Source: Pinibacter sp031553495 (GTDB lineage: Bacteria > Bacteroidota > Bacteroidia > Chitinophagales > Chitinophagaceae). From it: a DNA stretch of 64,000 bases. Positions 59,746 through 64,000 of this stretch are shown here, one piece after another. Under the pieces are notes generated by a model. It was given only the letters and a program-made list of their open reading frames with translations. It was not told where the DNA came from and made no database searches. Each line of letters begins with the position of its first letter. Within the stretch, counting starts at the first letter, position 1. The DNA lies in contig JAVBLN010000005.1 in the NCBI GenBank assembly GCA_031553495.1, positions 1 through 64,000 of the forward strand, given 5' to 3'. The translations under genes were made by a program, and so were the position numbers.

Positions 59746-61372
59746 CTCTTGTGGCAACAGTCAGGAGAAAACAACAACTTCCGACCAGGCAACAGACAGC
59801 ACGACTGTAGCAATTCCCAACATGCCGGCAACCAACCCGTGGCTGGCATCGAGCTCCTACCCCATTGTGCATGACAACCCGGGCGCTACCGATGCCGTAG
59901 CCCTTGCGGGGCCAACGAAGGGAAAACAGTTGACAGAAGCGGATGTAAAAGCCATTCCTACGGTATGGACTTGCAGCCCTACCATTAAGAATGTAAACGG
60001 CGAACGGATCGTGATTGCATCATCAGTTGAAGGAATCCGGAAAATCAAAGCCACAGGCGAGGACTTTGAGCTGGTTTCGTACCTGCCCTATCCGGGCTTT
60101 GAATCTATGGAAAAGGATGCGCAACCAGATAAGATCGCTGAAGTCCTGAAAAAAGCGGATGCCGCCTACAAAGCCAAAGACGATGCCGCCATTGTAGCCT
60201 TGAGCAAGGAAATGGGCGATATCGGATTCCGCCGTACGAATATCGCTAACGGGGGTTATAATATGATTGATAAAGACGGCTACCATTACACCTTCTTCGG
60301 GGGTTTGAACATCATCAAAACTTTTGATGATAACGATGTAAACAAACCGCTACGGTTAGTGAAAGTCCATAACATCTCTGCCGACCTGCCTGCCGAAGCG
60401 CTGAGAACGAAACCCCACCTGACAGCTTTGAGTATGAGCTATGATGGGCATATCATGGCCGGATTTCAGGGAGGGCTTATCATGTACGACCGCGATTTCA
60501 ATAAAAAAGGTTATATCGCTTTCCCTCAAGGGGAAACCATTGACAACAACATCTGTATTGATGAACAAGCCACTTATGTGCTGACTTCCCGGAATATGTA
60601 TAAGGTGGTATGGACGGGTTCCAAACTTTCATACGACGAAGCCGACGGAGGCTGGGTATCCGGTTACAATACCATGACCCGCGATGAAGCGGTTAAATCT
60701 GGTACACTCACCGTATCGGGCGGTTCGGGAACAACTCCTACACTCATGGGCTTTGGCAATGATGAAGATAAACTTATAGTGATTTCCGATGCCGACCCCA
60801 CGGGTATTCACCTTGTAGCTTTCTGGAGAGATGAAATTCCCGCCGACTTCAAGCAAAAACCAGGAACGAAAAGCCGCCGTATCGCTGACCAGATACCGGT
60901 AGATATTACCCGCATTACCATAGAACCATCACCGGCTGTACTTGGATATGGCGTGATAGTGGTCAATAATAAATTTGAAAAACCAGAACCCGATAATATA
61001 TGGGCCAATGCTATGACAGCCGGTGTTACCCGTCCGGCGCCTTACGGAATGCAAAAATTTACATGGAATCCGAAAACCAATGCTTTTGAAAAGAATTGGA
61101 CAAATATGGAAATTGATAATACGGATGTGATGGTTCCCGTTATTTCCGCCGCCAGCCAGATGGCTTACACAGCCAGCAAAACAAATGGTGTTTATGAATA
61201 TGTAGGCATCGATTGGAATACAGGAAAGATAACTGCCCACTGGCCTTTCCCCAACGACAGCCGCTTATGGAATAACTGGGGAAGCATTACCGGTATGATG
61301 GAAGACGGTGATTTACTGCTCGGGGGCATCTTTGCCTTTAAGCGGGTAAATATCGGAGTCAACAATAAATAA
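59675..61372 (+). CDS. Lipoprotein of unknown function, propeller-like
   Basis: A 565-residue lipoprotein. The signal is identical to that of the DUF1254 gene upstream (lipobox TATFTSC). After a linker, repeated strand blocks such as GERIVIASSVEGIRKI, LTALSMSYDGHIMAGFQG, TYVLTSRNMYKVVW and LGYGVIVVNNKFEKP suggest a beta-propeller. I recognise no family. I start at 59675 to match the duplicated leader; ATG 59666 adds MKY. Codon use is more GC-rich than in the rest of the window. It lies between DUF1254 genes, so a role in the same pathway is likely. Confidence 0.75.
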   Translation: MYTTKLNFKNIAVLLAVAATATFTSCGNSQEKTTTSDQATDSTTVAIPNMPATNPWLASSSYPIVHDNPGATDAVALAGPTKGKQLTEADVKAIPTVWTCSPTIKNVNGERIVIASSVEGIRKIKATGEDFELVSYLPYPGFESMEKDAQPDKIAEVLKKADAAYKAKDDAAIVALSKEMGDIGFRRTNIANGGYNMIDKDGYHYTFFGGLNIIKTFDDNDVNKPLRLVKVHNISADLPAEALRTKPHLTALSMSYDGHIMAGFQGGLIMYDRDFNKKGYIAFPQGETIDNNICIDEQATYVLTSRNMYKVVWTGSKLSYDEADGGWVSGYNTMTRDEAVKSGTLTVSGGSGTTPTLMGFGNDEDKLIVISDADPTGIHLVAFWRDEIPADFKQKPGTKSRRIADQIPVDITRITIEPSPAVLGYGVIVVNNKFEKPEPDNIWANAMTAGVTRPAPYGMQKFTWNPKTNAFEKNWTNMEIDNTDVMVPVISAASQMAYTASKTNGVYEYVGIDWNTGKITAHWPFPNDSRLWNNWGSITGMMEDGDLLLGGIFAFKRVNIGVNNK

Positions 61373-61459
61373 ACATGAATAATCGGCGATTTGGAAGAAG
61401 CTGAAATAATTAATAATGAATAATTAACAGGGTTGTATTTGGGGTTAGGTTGCTTATTG

Positions 61460-61570
61460 CCCAATAGCATTACTGCTGTACAAGTGAGTGACACAACGAT
61501 GCTTAATAGTAGTAATGCCGCCGGTTCCCCAAAAAATCAGCCCATACAATTATCCTGCCCGAAGCAATGA
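61460..61570 (-). repeat. Interspersed repeat, core-A copy
   Basis: CCAATAGCATTACTGC, GTACAAGTGAGTGACACAAC, GCTTAATAGTAGTAATG, CCGCCGGTTCCCC, A-run, weak outer tail CCCGAAGCAATGA. A-run end faces the DUF1254 gene at 61720. Confidence 0.85.
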
Positions 61571-61590
61571 CATCAACTTAGAAAAAAGGT

Positions 61591-61667
61591 AATTATGAGC
61601 CAGGCAACAGAATAAGCATTAAGCTGTACTTGCGTCGCACTCTTCTGCTTTTTATCGCTATTCAGCG
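61591..61667 (+). repeat. Interspersed repeat, diverged core-B copy
   Basis: TAATTATGAGCCAGGCAAC, AATAAGCATTAAGC, TGTACTTGCGTCGCACTCTT, TTTATCGCTATTCAGC. Core-B like but with several changes and a GCCAGGC start. Confidence 0.6.
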
Positions 61668-61719
61668 CTTAAGTTAATGGAATTGCTGCCCAAAATGTAA
61701 AAAATTAAAACAAAATAGC

Positions 61720-63198
61720 ATGACAACCACTAGATTTCTTTGCTCAGTGATCTTGCTTATTACAATCCCTCTATTGATTGTATCTTGTAGCAATCACCAA
61801 CAAAAAGCACCGGCTCAAGAGGCGGATGCTACTTCTGAATACGAATTTGCAAACGGTTATCCGACCGAAGCTACTATTCAGAAGGCATACGATGAAGCCG
61901 ACCTGAACCGCGCCATTCAAACTTATCGCTTCTTCTACCCTACCGTATCCATTTTGGCTACCTGGGATGGAAACATAACAGCCGGCTGCGTGCCCAACCA
62001 AACTTTTGCGATTATGGACGGCGCTCCGGCCCAGATCGTTTTTACACCAAACTCAGACACGCGTTATGCCGGACTTCCGCTCGACCTGAGCCAGGGGCCT
62101 ATCATAATTGAAGTGCCTGAGGGTCCAATTATGTCGGCTGTAAATGATATGAACCAATTGTGGATCATGGATATTGGCATGCCCGGACCTGATAAAGGCA
62201 AGGGTGGCAAACACATTATTCTGCCGCCTAATTACACCGGTAATGTTCCTGCCGGCTACTATGTGGGAAAATCTACCACAAACCAGGTGTTGGTGTTACT
62301 GCGTGCCATTCCGTTGGATAACAATCCCGAAACAGGCGAAAAACTGATGAGGTCTGTTAAAGTATATCCTTTAGGGAAACCGGTTCCGGAACTCGGTTGG
62401 ATAAAATTGAATGATAAGCCTGGCGATTTTACGCCTGTTCGTTGGGAAAAAAATATCGGCTACTGGGAACGCCTGGCAAAATTCATCAACGAAGAACCGG
62501 CCAATCCCCAATACCGCACATGGTATGGCGAGCTGGCCGAATTAGGTATTGAAAAAGGAAAGCCGTTCAATCCCGATGCACGTATGAAATCTATTTTAGA
62601 AAAGGCTGCCGTAAAAGGCAATGCCATCATGCGGGTGCAATCCTTTGCCGACCGCCGCCCGGAACGCATTGTATGGAATGACCGCCAGTGGGAATGGGCA
62701 GTTCTCCGATATGCCGATGGCAAGTTCAATACAGAGAACTATGTGGATCTGTATGCCCGTGAAAAGTGGTTCTTTCAGGCGCAAATCGAATCGCCGGCCA
62801 TGTTCAACCGGGCTACCAATGCAGGTTCGCTATACTGGCTGGGTTTGAAAGATAATAAAGGAGCCTATTTGGATGGAGGTAAAACCTACAAGCTAACGGT
62901 TCCGCAACCCGTGCCCGGCAGGCTGTTTTGGTCGATTACCATTTACGACAATGCAACCCGCAGCGAAATTGCCACAGAGCAAAATAAAGCCGCGTTGCGT
63001 TCCATGTTCGAACTGAAAGATCAAAAAGGCTCCACAGTCGATTTGTATTTCGGGCCTAAAGCGCCAGCAGGAAAAGAAGGCGTTTGGATACAAACCATAC
63101 CCAACAAAGGCTGGTTCTCATACTTCCGTATCTATGGTCCCGAAGCGCCCGCTTTTGACGGTAGCTGGAAACCAGGCGATTTTGAAGAAGTGAAATAA
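61720..63198 (+). CDS. DUF1254/DUF1214 lipoprotein 3
   Basis: A 492-residue lipoprotein (signal IPLLIVSC, Cys near 23). DUF1254 features: YRFFYPTVSILATWDGNI, TPNSDTRYAGLPLDLSQGP. DUF1214 features: FWSITIYDNATRSEIATEQNK, TVDLYFGPKAPAGKEGVWIQ. Longer middle part than the other two paralogues. Lies between inverted repeats and upstream of the arylsulfatase. Confidence 0.87.
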   Translation: MTTTRFLCSVILLITIPLLIVSCSNHQQKAPAQEADATSEYEFANGYPTEATIQKAYDEADLNRAIQTYRFFYPTVSILATWDGNITAGCVPNQTFAIMDGAPAQIVFTPNSDTRYAGLPLDLSQGPIIIEVPEGPIMSAVNDMNQLWIMDIGMPGPDKGKGGKHIILPPNYTGNVPAGYYVGKSTTNQVLVLLRAIPLDNNPETGEKLMRSVKVYPLGKPVPELGWIKLNDKPGDFTPVRWEKNIGYWERLAKFINEEPANPQYRTWYGELAELGIEKGKPFNPDARMKSILEKAAVKGNAIMRVQSFADRRPERIVWNDRQWEWAVLRYADGKFNTENYVDLYAREKWFFQAQIESPAMFNRATNAGSLYWLGLKDNKGAYLDGGKTYKLTVPQPVPGRLFWSITIYDNATRSEIATEQNKAALRSMFELKDQKGSTVDLYFGPKAPAGKEGVWIQTIPNKGWFSYFRIYGPEAPAFDGSWKPGDFEEVK

Positions 63199-63221
63199 TT
63201 CTTTGACCGGCTATTGTGCAA

Positions 63222-63335
63222 CGATTTTTTTTGGGGACCGGCGGCATTGCTACTATTAAGCTTCCGTTGTGTCACTCACTTGTACGGTAGTAATACTATT
63301 GAGCAAAGTAGAAACATCCTTGCACAAATGTATAC
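63222..63335 (+). repeat. Interspersed repeat, core-A copy
   Basis: TTTTTTTTGGGGACCGGCGG, CTACTATTAAGC, GTTGTGTCACTCACTTGTAC, AATACTATTGAGCAAAG, tail CCTTGCACAAATGTATAC. Poly-T end faces the DUF1254 gene 24 bases away. Confidence 0.85.
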
Positions 63336-63336
63336 G

Positions 63337-63403
63337 GCATATTGACAAGTTAAATGAACTCACAATTGACTCCTCCGCTGAGTTTCTTTACTTGTCAATA
63401 TGC
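63337..63403 (+). promoter_or_regulatory. Long stem-loop in the arylsulfatase leader
   Basis: GCATATTGACAAGT pairs perfectly with ACTTGTCAATATGC, and TAAATGAACTCA with TGAGTTTCTTTA in part, around a short loop. It lies 21 bases before the sulfatase ATG and is followed by TAATTTTTA, so it could be a weak terminator, attenuator or a separate repeat. Confidence 0.55.
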
Positions 63404-63424
63404 TAATTTTTAAAACTCAACTTT

Positions 63425-64000
63425 ATGAAAAAAGTTTTCTTTAAAACAATTCGAAGTAAAGTGGTATTGGCAACAGCCACACTACTTTCCATCGGGTTCT
63501 ACAGCAATCACACTGTAGCACAGGAACCCAACAAAAAGTTTCAGGGTACGACTCCCCTTGATATTCGAGACTCAAAACCGGACTGGGACGCGTATCTTTA
63601 TCCCAAAGCGCCCAAAGATGCTCCCAATGTACTGGTCATTTTGTATGACGATACCGGTGAAGCTACCTGGTCCGCTTATGGCGGGGCTGTAAACATGCCT
63701 ACGCTGGACCGGTTGGCTAAAAACGGGTTAACATACACCCAATGGCATACTACATCTGTATGTTCGCCTACACGTTCGTGTATGCTTACCGGTAGAAACC
63801 ATCATGAAAATGGTTTTGGTACAATTTCCGAATCGGCAGCAGGTTTCCCCGGATATAACGGACATATTCCTGAATCAAATGCGACCATCGCCACTATTTT
63901 GCGCGATGCAGGCTGGTCTACTTTTTGGATTGGGAAAAACCATAATGTACCGGTAGATGCATTTGGAATGAGCGCTTCTAAAAAGAATTGGCCTCTTGGT
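63425..64000 (+). CDS. Arylsulfatase, 5' part only
   Basis: The first 192 codons of a sulfatase cut by the window end; the frame is open throughout. A signal peptide (about 12-33, ending HTVAQ) precedes LVILYDDTGEATWSAYGG near 74, with the metal-binding Asp pair, and the formylglycine signature CSPTRSCMLTGR near 113-124, where the first Cys is modified to formylglycine. Sulfatases remove sulfate esters in the periplasm. With the DUF1254 proteins it forms an accessory cluster, and an anSME or FGE must exist elsewhere for activation. Confidence 0.9.
   Translation, partial: MKKVFFKTIRSKVVLATATLLSIGFYSNHTVAQEPNKKFQGTTPLDIRDSKPDWDAYLYPKAPKDAPNVLVILYDDTGEATWSAYGGAVNMPTLDRLAKNGLTYTQWHTTSVCSPTRSCMLTGRNHHENGFGTISESAAGFPGYNGHIPESNATIATILRDAGWSTFWIGKNHNVPVDAFGMSASKKNWPLG

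Larger units (their letters stand above)
61373..61719. other. Intergenic region with inverted repeat pair
   Basis: It holds a minus core-A copy (61460-61570) and a plus core-B half (61591-61667), in opposite order from most pairs. No gene. Confidence 0.65.

Noticed and set aside
2998..63304. Interspersed repeats as rho-independent terminators
   Set aside because: Each copy has its T-run at the beginning of the unit, with no stem before it, and copies occur both upstream and downstream of genes. A terminator needs the stem before the T-run.
63425..64000. Truncated sulfatase pseudogene
   Set aside because: The frame is open to the last base and carries an intact CSPTR motif; the cut is only the window edge.

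Overview
The window looks like a chromosomal segment of an AT-rich member of the Bacteroidota, most likely in or near the Chitinophagaceae. The signs are SusC/SusD pairs with FecR and ECF-sigma regulators, TonB-dependent transducers with an N-terminal STN domain, many lipoproteins, Bacteroidota-type TAnnTTTG promoter boxes, and the RDD/SpoIIM/DUF4129/DUF4350/MoxR/DUF58 gene set. I see no rRNA, tRNA, CRISPR array, phage or transposase gene.

Layout. 0.5-9.9 kb holds housekeeping and single genes: an SMP-30/gluconolactonase-like protein, mtaB, a DUF4258 protein, a PlsC-type acyltransferase, a carboxyltransferase whose biotinyl-like tail lacks the biotin lysine, a DegP/HtrA protease and a small SET-domain protein. 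10-17.1 kb holds two RDD genes and a divergent SpoIIM-DUF4129-DUF4350-MoxR-DUF58 operon. A CtlX-type hydrolase follows. 18.3-46 kb is a large polysaccharide-utilisation region in two halves: ECF sigma / FecR / SusC / SusD / clan GH-D hydrolase / GH123-like DUF4091 protein / DUF5107-TPR protein, then a second FecR without its own sigma / SusC / SusD / LamG lipoprotein / EEP-family hydrolase / GH97 / GH76. The enzymes suggest a glycan with alpha-galactosyl, N-acetylhexosamine and alpha-1,6-mannose linkages, which is an inference. 46-54.3 kb holds CHAD and ThuA genes on the minus strand, then bioD, a 5-formyl-THF cyclo-ligase, lpxK, RNase R and a polyprenyl synthase. 55.9-64 kb is an accessory cluster: an outer-membrane channel-like protein, three DUF1254/DUF1214 proteins, an unknown lipoprotein, and an arylsulfatase cut by the window end.

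The most unusual feature is a dense interspersed repeat. About 28 half-elements, many extending to about 150 bp, sit in most intergenic gaps. Their CCGG/poly-T end usually faces the nearest gene, and several occur as inverted pairs. They come as a mosaic of at least four related cores. One copy appears to have inserted in frame into the signal peptide of a SusD gene, adding about 46 codons. Other notable signals are a leader with compensatory base changes in front of both susC genes, a shared ~50-bp element upstream of both fecR genes, and a 72-bp identical segment encoding the lipoprotein signal peptide of two otherwise unrelated neighbours. All domain and family names come from reading the sequence; no database search was run.
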